From: Rickettsia typhi
GTDB lineage: Bacteria; Pseudomonadota; Alphaproteobacteria; Rickettsiales; Deianiraeaceae
Assembly (NCBI GenBank): GCA_945898725.1
Contig: CAMDIK010000003.1
Span: forward strand, 42,543-106,542
Direction: 5' to 3'
Length of the DNA: 64,000 nt
In this document: positions 52,417-61,491 of the stretch, piece after piece
Layout: each line of letters begins with the position of its first letter
Numbering within the stretch: position 1 is the first letter of the stretch
Translations under genes and position numbers: made by a program
The notes under the pieces: generated by a model
Seen by the model: only the letters and a program-made list of their open reading frames with translations
What the model was told of the DNA's origin: nothing
Databases searched by the model: none

Positions 52417-53313
52417 ATGTTTCAAGGCATATGTACGGCAATTTCCACGCCATTTTCCAATGGGAAGATAGATTATAAATCTTTAGAAAATTTAATCAAT
52501 TTTCAACTGACAAATGATATTGATGCAATTTGCCCATGCGGCACAACAGGTGAAATTGCAACTCTTTCAGATGAAGAATATACGCAAGTTGTATCAAGTG
52601 TTGTAAAAAATGTCAATGGAAAGGCGTTTGTATTAGCTGGTGTTGGGGGGAATAACACAGCAAAAGTAATTGAAAATTGCAAAAAAGCTGAAGATTTAGG
52701 TGTAAATGGCATATTAGCAGTGGCGCCATATTATAATAAACCAAGTCAAGACGGGCTTTATGCACATTTTGAAGCAGTTGCAAGGTCAACAAAATTGCCA
52801 ATTATGTTATATAATGTTCCCGCGAGAACTGTAACAGATATTTCAGATGAAACAATTGTAAAACTTGCAAAAATTGACAACATAGTGGCATTAAAAGATG
52901 CAACCGGGCTTCTTGAGCGCACGGCATTACTACGGGCAAAGTTAATAAATGCAGGCATTTCACTTGAGAAATTCAAAATCTATTCCGGAGATGACGTAAC
53001 AGCTCTGGGTTTTATTGCAATGGGCGCGGTGGGCTTAATTTCAGTTGCATCAAACATAATTCCAAAAGAATGCGCAGACATGGTAAAGCTTGCTTTATCG
53101 GGAGATTTTGCAAAAGCAAGGCAGCTTCAAGATAAATATGCAATATTATTCGACAGCATGTTTATTGACACAAACCCGGCACCTGTGAAATATTGCCTTG
53201 CTAAAATGGGAATAATGAAAAATGAGCTAAGGCTTCCGCTGGTTGAAATTAGCGCGGAAAAATCAAAAATTCTGGACGAAATTCTAAAAGATGTTAAAAT
53301 ATATGCAAAATAA
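52417..53313 (+). CDS. dapA: 4-hydroxy-tetrahydrodipicolinate synthase
   Basis: Condenses pyruvate with aspartate semialdehyde, first step to diaminopimelate and lysine. Visible: TPFSNGKIDY, CGTTGEIATL, the catalytic Tyr in LYNVPARTV and the Schiff-base Lys in IVALKDATG, then YSGDDVTAL. 298 residues, full length. A strong AAGGAGGT (52391-52398) lies 18 nt before the ATG at 52417, farther than usual. It overlaps the tsaC-like gene by 11 bp. Confidence 0.93.
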   Translation: MFQGICTAISTPFSNGKIDYKSLENLINFQLTNDIDAICPCGTTGEIATLSDEEYTQVVSSVVKNVNGKAFVLAGVGGNNTAKVIENCKKAEDLGVNGILAVAPYYNKPSQDGLYAHFEAVARSTKLPIMLYNVPARTVTDISDETIVKLAKIDNIVALKDATGLLERTALLRAKLINAGISLEKFKIYSGDDVTALGFIAMGAVGLISVASNIIPKECADMVKLALSGDFAKARQLQDKYAILFDSMFIDTNPAPVKYCLAKMGIMKNELRLPLVEISAEKSKILDEILKDVKIYAK

Positions 53314-53926
53314 AGCGGAAAATCTAGAGAAAACTGCGGATATACTGCAAAAAGGCGGTGTATTGGTAATGGCAACTGACACGGTATATGGCTTGGTTGC
53401 AGATGCAAATAACCCACAAGCTATTGACAAAATATACCAAATAAAACAGCGGGATTACAGCAAAAAGCTGGCGATATTCGCCCCATCTGTAGAATGGATT
53501 TGCAATGTATGCAAAGTTGGTGAAAATGCGCTAAATATATTAAACCACTGCCTTCCTGGTGGATTTACCTTTATTTTAAAAATCAAACCCGGGCTGCATT
53601 TTCCCTGGTTGCAAGGGGAAGATATTGGCATTAGAATTCCAAATAGTGAATTTATCTTGCAATTACTTGCAAAAATTAATCAACCATTGGTTGCAACTTC
53701 AGCAAATTTATCAGGCATGCAAGATAGCTCAATATTTTCTAAAATCTCACCAGATGTCAAGCAGGTGGCAGATTTGTGCATATTTGACAAAAATACCGAT
53801 GAAAATATGGCATCCAGCGTGATTGACTTAACGGATATTGAAAATAACTGGAAATATCGCGTGCTTCGCGAAACTAAATATATAAATACATTCAAAGAGT
53901 GTGTGGATAAAATTACAAACTATTAA
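53303..53926 (+). CDS. tsaC: Sua5/YrdC-family threonylcarbamoyl-AMP synthase
   Basis: Makes threonylcarbamoyl-adenylate for the t6A37 modification of ANN-decoding tRNAs. The YrdC core is visible: GGVLVMATDTVYGLVADA, KIYQIKQRDYSKKLAIFA, LPGGFTFILK, IGIRIPNSEFI and PLVATSANLSG. About 207 residues, so it lacks the extra C-terminal Sua5 domain. Its end overlaps the virB4 end tail-to-tail by four bases. Confidence 0.88.
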   Translation: MQNKAENLEKTADILQKGGVLVMATDTVYGLVADANNPQAIDKIYQIKQRDYSKKLAIFAPSVEWICNVCKVGENALNILNHCLPGGFTFILKIKPGLHFPWLQGEDIGIRIPNSEFILQLLAKINQPLVATSANLSGMQDSSIFSKISPDVKQVADLCIFDKNTDENMASSVIDLTDIENNWKYRVLRETKYINTFKECVDKITNY

Positions 53927-56340
53927 GCAGCCTCCTCTAATTCAGAATCGTTGTTATATAACAAAAGATCTTCGGCATCTTCATCTTCTTCATCATCGCC
54001 TGCATCGGATATAGTTCCATTTTCCAGGTCATTTAGCAAAAATTCATAAGCCATTCGCCTATCAGAAATGCCCTCTTCTGTCATCTTTTGATGCACTATG
54101 TTCATAATTCTGCCGCTTGCATCACTTAAAATTCGCAGAATATCCCCAAGATTTGCAAGCTCAAATTTGACATAGCTTTTGTTATAAGGTGTAAACATTG
54201 CAAAGCAGCGCCCATGATTTTTATCCAAAGTTGCAATTGCATCTATATCTTTACTGGACAATCCCCATAATTCTTTATATTCCGGCATAATTGACGCCCT
54301 ATCATTACCAAAGTGCGCCCTGTGCTCTGTATATTTCAAGACAACTTCCTTAATGGGGTTGTCAAATTCAATTTTGTCATCAGAACTTGTAATAAAAACG
54401 AAGGAAATTGAAGATTTTTCCCTGGCAGATTTCAAAATTTGCTCTAATATCTTCGCTTCTGTTTGGGTTTTTAAAACCTTGAATATATCACTCAAAATTA
54501 TAATTTTTCTAGAGCCATCTTCTACAATATTGAGTATTTTAAGCAAGATTACCAAACCTGTGAATAGCCTGCATTTCTCATCCTCAAGCAAGCTTTCTTC
54601 AACAATCAACCTTACATCTTTTCCAATAGAAAGCGCATCATCGCCAATATTATGATTGAAAATCTTACAATACTTACCATTTGGCAACCAGTCAGACATT
54701 TCATTTTGCAGTTTTAGTGTTTTTATACACTCAAGAAAACTCTCCCCCGCAGAGACCAATAAATTCACAAACTTTGGCACGTTTTCTATGGGAATTCCAT
54801 TACTTTTTGCCACAGCTTTCATCATTGTGGTGATATAACTTTTTTGCAGTTCGCTATCTTTCACTCCAGCGAATGGATTAATCTTGCCACACCATTCTAT
54901 ATCTTCATTTAGAGAAATATTCAACAACTCCATTCCCGCTAATTTTGCCGAGGCATCCCCCTTGTGAGAGGTATCTAGGTATAAAACCCCAACTTCATTC
55001 CTAACGCAACCAAGCGCAATAATATTCCCAAGAATTGATCTTCCGCTGCCGTTTGCGCCAACAATTAGCAAATTTCTCTGCTCTAATGGCATTCCAAGGC
55101 GGTACCTGCGATTATCAATTTTTTGCAATGTCATAAGCACCTTGCCCCACATATAATCAGTATTTTCAGCAGATTCCGAACCTTCTGCATATGCAAAACC
55201 TGCAAGTATTGGAATAGGAATGTTTGATAACCTTGCAGAAAAGCGAAAGTTTCCCGGGATAATGCTGAAAAATGCATTTTGCAAGTGCACATCTTCCACA
55301 AATGCAACAATTCCAACATTGCTAAATATTCCACTTACAGTTTTCTTTAGCTTTTCCAATTCTTCTAAAGAATTTCCCACAACAGTAAAGGTTGTTTGGC
55401 ATTTTGCGTAAATATTCTTCTTTCCCCTAGATTGCATTAATTCATCAACGCTTTCCAAGGTAGATATTGCTTTAAATTCCGGCTCATTAGAGGCGTTGTA
55501 GATTTCAGAAATTTTTTCGTATTCCTTAACAAGAACCCTGTTGTCAATTGGCAAAACAACCTGACAAACCAACACATTTGGCAATGATTGCAACATTTGA
55601 TATACAATCTGGCACGATACCTCTGAATATTCTTTTAAAGAAAAGGTTGCGGCAAATTTCTTTACCCCATCGTCATTTTTAACGGAAAATTTATTCTTCA
55701 AAAACTTATGATAACTGTAATTGGTGCTATAACACAATCCACCCAGCGGAAGTTCAAATTTATCATCTTGAAAGTTGATTAATTTTCCAAGAAAGTTCAT
55801 ATATTCCGCCTCATACTGCTTATCATGCTTTACAATTCCCAGCTTGCGAGGGTTGTAATCTTCCAATTCCAAAACCATGGCATCGGTAATTTTATTCAGC
55901 TTTCTGATGGTTTTCTGAATTTTAGCCTCATATTTTTGGTAAAAAATACTAGGAACAAACATCGCGGTAACGTCCATAGAGCCTTTTTGCTCAATTCTAT
56001 AGATAAATGTTACATTGTATGAAATTTCGTTATCGGATGAAAAGTTGAATATTTCCGAGATTTTCTTTGCAACATCATCTTCAATTCTTTTAGAAAGCAC
56101 TTCAGACTCATCATCGCCTTTGGAAATTTTAATTGTGTGCAAGTATATTCCAAGGTCTTGATTGTAACAAGACTGAATAAAGCTTCTTATTTCTTCACGA
56201 AAATCTTCCTGGCTGTCAATATTTGAATCAAAAGTAACAGTTTGCAACAACATACCATTTTTGGTGATAATTGTGTTATTATCAACATAACATGCATAAG
56301 GTATTAGGTCGCTGTCAATTTTATTCCTATTTATTGTCAT
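53923..56340 (-). CDS. virB4: VirB4-family protein with degenerate ATPase site
   Basis: 805 residues of VirB4/CagE type: an N-terminal domain (about 1-400) and an ATPase-like C-terminal domain. The Walker A position reads GANGSGRS (about residue 425), with Arg instead of the invariant Lys, and the Walker B region reads IIILSDIFKVL (about 615) without the Asp-Glu pair. Established knowledge: Rickettsiales carry two VirB4 copies, the second with lost NTPase motifs; this fits the second type. The C-terminus ends in a very acidic tail (DDEEDEDAEDL). It overlaps ybgC by 14 bp. VirB4 normally powers pilin extraction and substrate transfer. Confidence 0.85.
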   Translation of the reverse strand: MTINRNKIDSDLIPYACYVDNNTIITKNGMLLQTVTFDSNIDSQEDFREEIRSFIQSCYNQDLGIYLHTIKISKGDDESEVLSKRIEDDVAKKISEIFNFSSDNEISYNVTFIYRIEQKGSMDVTAMFVPSIFYQKYEAKIQKTIRKLNKITDAMVLELEDYNPRKLGIVKHDKQYEAEYMNFLGKLINFQDDKFELPLGGLCYSTNYSYHKFLKNKFSVKNDDGVKKFAATFSLKEYSEVSCQIVYQMLQSLPNVLVCQVVLPIDNRVLVKEYEKISEIYNASNEPEFKAISTLESVDELMQSRGKKNIYAKCQTTFTVVGNSLEELEKLKKTVSGIFSNVGIVAFVEDVHLQNAFFSIIPGNFRFSARLSNIPIPILAGFAYAEGSESAENTDYMWGKVLMTLQKIDNRRYRLGMPLEQRNLLIVGANGSGRSILGNIIALGCVRNEVGVLYLDTSHKGDASAKLAGMELLNISLNEDIEWCGKINPFAGVKDSELQKSYITTMMKAVAKSNGIPIENVPKFVNLLVSAGESFLECIKTLKLQNEMSDWLPNGKYCKIFNHNIGDDALSIGKDVRLIVEESLLEDEKCRLFTGLVILLKILNIVEDGSRKIIILSDIFKVLKTQTEAKILEQILKSAREKSSISFVFITSSDDKIEFDNPIKEVVLKYTEHRAHFGNDRASIMPEYKELWGLSSKDIDAIATLDKNHGRCFAMFTPYNKSYVKFELANLGDILRILSDASGRIMNIVHQKMTEEGISDRRMAYEFLLNDLENGTISDAGDDEEDEDAEDLLLYNNDSELEEAA

Positions 56341-56737
56341 AATCTAACTTATTTACAATAAAATTAGGAATCTTGCACGGGGAAAAGCCATTTTCCTCCT
56401 TTGTAACGCAGGCAATTTTAACTTGCAGACTTGAAAGTATTGCATTATTGCAGATTATATCCTGCAAAAGCAGCATTGAAGCAGCGCCAATTTTTTCAAT
56501 TTTTGTTAGAATTTCCAGCTCGTCATCAAGCATTGCAGGTTTTATAAATTGAACTGATATATCTCGAACAACGAAGTAAATTGCGTGACTTTTAGCAATT
56601 TCTGTTTGATTTACCCCAGCCTGGCGCAGCATTTCCGTTCTAGCTCTTTCGGCAAATTTCAGATAATTTGAATGATAAACCACCCCACCTGCATCTGTAT
56701 CTTCATAATATACGCGAAATATACTTTTATATGCCAT
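56327..56737 (-). CDS. ybgC: Acyl-CoA thioesterase YbgC
   Basis: Hot-dog-fold thioesterase. The family motif is clear near the N-terminus: FRVYYEDTDAGGVVYHSNYLKFAERARTE, shown here in two halves, with the catalytic Asp in the DTDAGG part. Starting at ATG 56737 (MAYKSIF) gives 136 residues, the usual size. In most Proteobacteria ybgC precedes tolQ; here it is followed by virB4, so its Tol-Pal context has been lost. Confidence 0.85.
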   Translation of the reverse strand: MAYKSIFRVYYEDTDAGGVVYHSNYLKFAERARTEMLRQAGVNQTEIAKSHAIYFVVRDISVQFIKPAMLDDELEILTKIEKIGAASMLLLQDIICNNAILSSLQVKIACVTKEENGFSPCKIPNFIVNKLDYDNK

Positions 56738-56831
56738 AATTAGGTAGAAGTGCAATTTATCTTACACTATAAGCTTTATTGTCAATAAATTTCTGCGCAA
56801 AGGGGTAAATTTAAAATAAATAATTTTCCAC

Positions 56832-56860
56832 TTGACAAAGCATTATTTTTGTGGTATTAT
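56832..56860 (+). promoter_or_regulatory. Orphan-class promoter of the 825-residue gene
   Basis: TTGACA (56832-56837), 17-bp spacer ending TGTGG, TATTAT (56855-56860). The expected start point, about 56867, rules out any upstream start and supports the ATG at 56885 with an 18-nt leader. Confidence 0.65.
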
Positions 56861-56884
56861 CATTATAAGATTTTTTTTATTGTT

Positions 56885-59362
56885 ATGCAGTATGAAAGCA
56901 CAACAGTGTTGCCCAAGAAAAAAAATTTCCACCCAGGCATGCATATTCCTGAGAAGAAATCTGCAGAATCAGCAAAACAGATTTTTAATAAGATGTTAAA
57001 TGCGTCTAAATATGCAGAATTAACAAAAGCGATTTTTGATAAGTTATCCGCATTGCAAGAGGGGGGCAATGTTGTAATGCTTCTAGACCTTGAATCATGT
57101 TGGTTTGCTGGGGGGGTTAACACTATGTTAACATACTCTACCTCAATGCTAGAGCTGGTTAAGGCAATTAACGCTATGTGTGAAGCCTTCAGTGTGTCGT
57201 TAAAACTTGAAATATGCAGTATTGCAAATATTGACGGCATGGATGCATATATTCTGAAATCATTTCTCGATACAACCAAACAACAATCCATTGAGGCTGT
57301 TAGTTGTAACGAGAGTGAGGGGGTAGTCAGAGTAAGATATGAATGCAAGAATAATAAAATATGTGCAAAAATTGTGCCTTGGGAAGAATATTTATCACCA
57401 GAGTTGGCAGAGCAGCTTTCGCTTGATCGATATGAATTCTCACCCAACAGCGTGAACTTAAAAAAATCATCGCAAATACGGGCAGCTGCAAAGATTAACG
57501 AATTCGTAATCTTCGCAGATAACTCTTCTTCTGAAGGAGATTTGGGTCGCGAAGGTCTAGAAAATTACATCTTCATACATAACTCAAGTCAGAAGTCGTT
57601 GTTTTTTGGGGGTCGCGCTAGAGTAGATTTTCAACTCCCCAGCGGAGACATACACCCATCAATACTTGCTGAGGCAATATCTCGAAGATTAGCAACAGGT
57701 ATCACGCCACTAATTAGCAAAGTAGAAATGTATAGAATAATATTAGAAGATAACAAAGATAATATGGAATTACTGAAATACTATGGGTATATGAATAAAG
57801 ATTATTTTATCTTGCATAATGTTCAAGGCATTGACAGTGCGACGCCTATTTCCGTGAAGAGTATAAAATATTATGCACCCATGACTACTGCTGATTGGGT
57901 CATGTGTGCTAGTGCAAAAGATATGCCCATTTATAGTGAGCAATATTATCAATTTATTATTTTCGCCCTTGAATTTGGGGAGGATGTAATAAAAAGCTTA
58001 CTACCCGGTAATAAGAAGCTTGTTGATATAGATCAAAAAATATTTAAGCAATGTATTGCTAATCTTAAACAACGTAAGGTTGTCCCTAACTACCTCAGTA
58101 AACAAGAAGATATAATTAACATCATAACAGAAAAATTGGCAAACGACCAAATTGCAGAATATTTGGAAGAACGTTGTAATCAATATACAACATTGCTAGC
58201 TAAACTGGATTGTAAGCAAATCCAGAACGCAGAGTTATCCAAATTATTACTGGAATTTATAAAAGCATACAATACTGCAATACAGCATGCGATGATTAAT
58301 GCGCGTAGCGCACAAGTAGTAGAAATACATACACAGGAGATAGCAAAGTTGAACAAGAAATATAAAAAATTAGCACATAAAGCTAAATCGCATGAATTGT
58401 CAAACTTCTTAAGGGAAGCAGAGGCCTGCACCGATGAAACATGTCAACAGACTAAAAAACGCTTGAATATTATCTGGCAGAGTATCCGGGAGAACAAACT
58501 CGGCGAAAGTGAACTATTTAGTAACATGCATCAAATAATAGAAGTAGCGGTTAAAACTGATTGCAATAAAATATCTAAGAAATTGATACGATATGTATCA
58601 GAAATAATATTCAACCGGTATAGTAAGTGTTTTTCAAAGAATTTTTTACAAGAAATTATAAATTACTGCAAATTGCGGAATAAGTATAACATCTTGCAAT
58701 ATTTAAAAGATTACCAAATTATCCAATCTTTTAATAAAAGTGGTCTAGATTGTGAACAAAAAAATAGAATGGAACGCCTAGGATGCACAATTGAAAAAGC
58801 ACAAGAAGAGAAACAAAAAATCCAAGCTAAGCTGGAGAAATTCAAAAGCATAAAGGAAAAACTGAGTAGTCTGCCAGCGCTCCAACGGATTAATGGCGAA
58901 GAAGATGAATATTATAAAGTGGCGGAAGAGATATTTTGTGCATCGCCAGAATTTAAGTATGCTGAAGAGAAACAGCTTACAAAATGGATTATAAAGCAAT
59001 CTTTTAAAGATAATAAATATACATCAAAATTCCAGACAATAAGTCAATTGTTGCGGAGATATAAATATTTCAAAGATTTTTCCAATACAAGGAAAATGAT
59101 ACATTGCAATGAAATAATGGATATTAAGAGGGAAATATTTAGTGAATATAACAATCATATATTCAAAGTCTCAAATATGACAGCTTCGCTTACAGAAGAA
59201 GAATTAGCATTTTGGGAAAAGAAGAAATCGTGCTATCTCAACTCAACAAAATTACTATATGCAGCGCCATGCGAGATTGCAAGTAAAGCTTATTACATGA
59301 ATAATCTAGATTACATAAAGGCAAAATATTTGGCTAAAAATAGTGCTGACATAGAGTTTTGA
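56885..59362 (+). CDS. Large orphan protein with helical/coiled-coil C-terminal half
   Basis: 825 residues, no family recognised. Residues 1-180 are mixed alpha/beta, with a GGNVVMLLDLESCWFAGG segment; residues about 180-330 contain further strands (EFVIFADNSS, KSLFFGGRARVDFQLP). From about residue 350 on the protein is almost wholly helical, Lys/Glu/Gln-rich, with coiled-coil potential around 465-500 and 625-660 (KAQEEKQKIQAKLEKF). No signal peptide or membrane helix. Its size and solitary place, with the promoter class shared by the other orphans, make it a candidate secreted effector or structural protein. Confidence 0.6.
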   Translation: MQYESTTVLPKKKNFHPGMHIPEKKSAESAKQIFNKMLNASKYAELTKAIFDKLSALQEGGNVVMLLDLESCWFAGGVNTMLTYSTSMLELVKAINAMCEAFSVSLKLEICSIANIDGMDAYILKSFLDTTKQQSIEAVSCNESEGVVRVRYECKNNKICAKIVPWEEYLSPELAEQLSLDRYEFSPNSVNLKKSSQIRAAAKINEFVIFADNSSSEGDLGREGLENYIFIHNSSQKSLFFGGRARVDFQLPSGDIHPSILAEAISRRLATGITPLISKVEMYRIILEDNKDNMELLKYYGYMNKDYFILHNVQGIDSATPISVKSIKYYAPMTTADWVMCASAKDMPIYSEQYYQFIIFALEFGEDVIKSLLPGNKKLVDIDQKIFKQCIANLKQRKVVPNYLSKQEDIINIITEKLANDQIAEYLEERCNQYTTLLAKLDCKQIQNAELSKLLLEFIKAYNTAIQHAMINARSAQVVEIHTQEIAKLNKKYKKLAHKAKSHELSNFLREAEACTDETCQQTKKRLNIIWQSIRENKLGESELFSNMHQIIEVAVKTDCNKISKKLIRYVSEIIFNRYSKCFSKNFLQEIINYCKLRNKYNILQYLKDYQIIQSFNKSGLDCEQKNRMERLGCTIEKAQEEKQKIQAKLEKFKSIKEKLSSLPALQRINGEEDEYYKVAEEIFCASPEFKYAEEKQLTKWIIKQSFKDNKYTSKFQTISQLLRRYKYFKDFSNTRKMIHCNEIMDIKREIFSEYNNHIFKVSNMTASLTEEELAFWEKKKSCYLNSTKLLYAAPCEIASKAYYMNNLDYIKAKYLAKNSADIEF

Positions 59363-59404
59363 ATTACAAGGGTAAATAAAGAAAATAAAGAATGTAAAAT
59401 CGTC

Positions 59405-60397
59405 TTAAATAGCTTGTTGAAACCTAATCTTTTCCGTGGTAACTATAATTTCAACTTCAGCTAGGTAGATTTTTCGCATGAATTTCACACCCCCGTCAAG
59501 TTTGATTGACTTAATTAGGGAAATTACGTTCTCAATTTGCTCATATCTTGGCTTGGGGGTTTGAAATTTTTGATATATTGCATCAAATATTGCAACCATC
59601 TCACATTTGGTAATTTTTTGTGCATCTTTTGTTGATATTTCAGCAAAATTTTCAGCATATTGCACATAGCCTTCAACATAAGAGCGAATTACGTCATTCG
59701 CGTCTTGTATTGCAAATATTGCACCCAAAATTCGCCTTGCGCTTGTGTCATCAATGCCAACAAGTTGCAAAATATTTCGAATTTTATTACGTGCGAACTT
59801 ATCATCTTGATTTGTTTCATCTTCAACCCAGGAAATGTTATTTTCCTGCATAAAAGTAATTATTTCACCTTTTCTAATTGAAAGCAGGGGTCTTATAAAG
59901 CTAATGTTATTTTTTACATTCAAAATTTTCATTCCCCCAAGCCCGATTGTGCCGCTGCCACGAAATAAATTTAGAAAAAATGTCTCAATTTGGTCGTCTA
60001 AATGATGTCCAAGAAGCACGGTATTTATAGCATTTTTAAGGCAAAATTCGCTAATAATATCATACCTTGCATTGCGCGCAGATTCCTCCACCGCTGTTAA
60101 AATTTCGCCATGCTTCCATTTTGTTATTTCAACATTATCATAGCCAATTTTTCGCAAAATTTTCCTTGCAAAAATGGCATCAGATGCACTATTTTCACGA
60201 AGATTATGGTCAACAACAATACAGTGCAAATTTTGCATATTCCAGCCACGCTCTAGGTAATATCTATATACAACAACTGCAAGAAACAGGCTATCCACCC
60301 CGCCCGAAACCGCAAGTGCAATTCTTCCTGATGAACTTAATAAACCTTCCAGATTTTGGAAAATTTTTGGTAAAATTTCGCTATTATCAAAGAACAT
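59405..60397 (-). CDS. tilS: tRNA(Ile)-lysidine synthetase
   Basis: Converts C34 of the CAU-anticodon tRNA-Ile to lysidine. The PP-loop SGGVDS is at about residue 34, followed by VVDHNLRENSASDA, and GHHLDDQIETFFLNLFRGSG, with RPLLSIRKGEI and DETNQDDKFARNKIR further on, all typical TilS motifs. At 330 residues it lacks the C-terminal domain of longer forms (about 430), as in other reduced alphaproteobacteria. Confidence 0.9.
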   Translation of the reverse strand: MFFDNSEILPKIFQNLEGLLSSSGRIALAVSGGVDSLFLAVVVYRYYLERGWNMQNLHCIVVDHNLRENSASDAIFARKILRKIGYDNVEITKWKHGEILTAVEESARNARYDIISEFCLKNAINTVLLGHHLDDQIETFFLNLFRGSGTIGLGGMKILNVKNNISFIRPLLSIRKGEIITFMQENNISWVEDETNQDDKFARNKIRNILQLVGIDDTSARRILGAIFAIQDANDVIRSYVEGYVQYAENFAEISTKDAQKITKCEMVAIFDAIYQKFQTPKPRYEQIENVISLIKSIKLDGGVKFMRKIYLAEVEIIVTTEKIRFQQAI

Positions 60398-60516
60398 TTA
60401 TTACAAAATAATAATTCTGATTATAAAGAGATTTTAATTTTTTTTAAACACCAGTAAAAACATTTATTGCAAATAATAATTTGCGTTATAACTAACCTGT
60501 GGGGTATTTTCTTTTA

Positions 60517-61485
60517 ATGCAAGAATATTCAGTGTTATTTACAATATTTCAGATACTTTTGGTTGTTTTGCCATTGGTAATTTTTGTGGCATTCTTGGTT
60601 TATGCCGAGAGAAAGCTAATTGCTGCAATGCAATTGCGCGCGGGGCCGTCTGTTGTTGGTCCATGGGGGCTTTTCCAATCTTTTGCTGATGCAATCAAGG
60701 GAATGAACAAGGAAGTTATAATACCTTCCAGCGCAGATAAAGTGCTATTTTTATTCGCGCCTCTGCTGACTTTTACATTAGCATTAATTGGCTGGGCAGT
60801 AATTCCTTTTGGAAGTTTTGTTTTAGCTGATATTAACGTTGGTGTGAGCTATCTACTTGCAATTTCCGCAATGGGGGTATATGGAATTATTATTGCAGGC
60901 TATGCAAGTAATTCAAAATATGCATTTCTTGGGGCAATACGCTCTGCAAGCCAAATGATTTCCTATGAAATTGCAATAGGATTTTGCATTTTGTGCGTTT
61001 TAGTGCTTTCCGGCTCGTTAAATTTAACAGAAATAGTAAATCAGCAGAAAGATATGTGGTTTTGCATTCCTTTATTTCCGGTTTTTGTTATATTTTTCAT
61101 TTCAATTTTAGCTGAAACCAATAGACACCCGTTTGACCTTCCAGAGGCAGAAGCAGAGCTTGTTGCGGGTTATAATGTTGAATATTCATCAATGCCATTT
61201 ATGCTATTTTTCCTTGGGGAATATGCAAATATGGTTCTAATGTCTGCATTTTGCGCAATATTATTCCTCGGTGGCTGGCTTGCGCCTTGTGAATTTTTAG
61301 ATTTCATTCCCGGGCCAATATGGTTTGCACTAAAAATATTCTTCTTATTGTATTTCTTTATATTAGTGCGGGCGGCGCTGCCAAGATATAGATATGACCA
61401 ACTTATGCGCCTTAGCTGGAAATGTTTTATGCCTTTAACATTTGTATATTTCATTATTGTATCGTGTGTAAAATATTTCTATTAA
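60517..61485 (+). CDS. nuoH: NADH-quinone oxidoreductase subunit H
   Basis: Membrane subunit of complex I at the quinone site. Eight hydrophobic helices; conserved [26 protein letters not shown] and the loop [25 protein letters not shown] are present. ATG 60517 (MQEYSVLF) gives 322 residues; a GTG six codons upstream is less likely. An interrupted palindrome (GCAAAT, 4 bp, ATTTGC at 60469-60484) lies upstream and could be an operator. Six bases separate it from virB10. Confidence 0.92.
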   Translation: MQEYSVLFTIFQILLVVLPLVIFVAFLVYAERKLIAAMQLRAGPSVVGPWGLFQSFADAIKGMNKEVIIPSSADKVLFLFAPLLTFTLALIGWAVIPFGSFVLADINVGVSYLLAISAMGVYGIIIAGYASNSKYAFLGAIRSASQMISYEIAIGFCILCVLVLSGSLNLTEIVNQQKDMWFCIPLFPVFVIFFISILAETNRHPFDLPEAEAELVAGYNVEYSSMPFMLFFLGEYANMVLMSAFCAILFLGGWLAPCEFLDFIPGPIWFALKIFFLLYFFILVRAALPRYRYDQLMRLSWKCFMPLTFVYFIIVSCVKYFY

Positions 61486-61491
61486 ATATAG

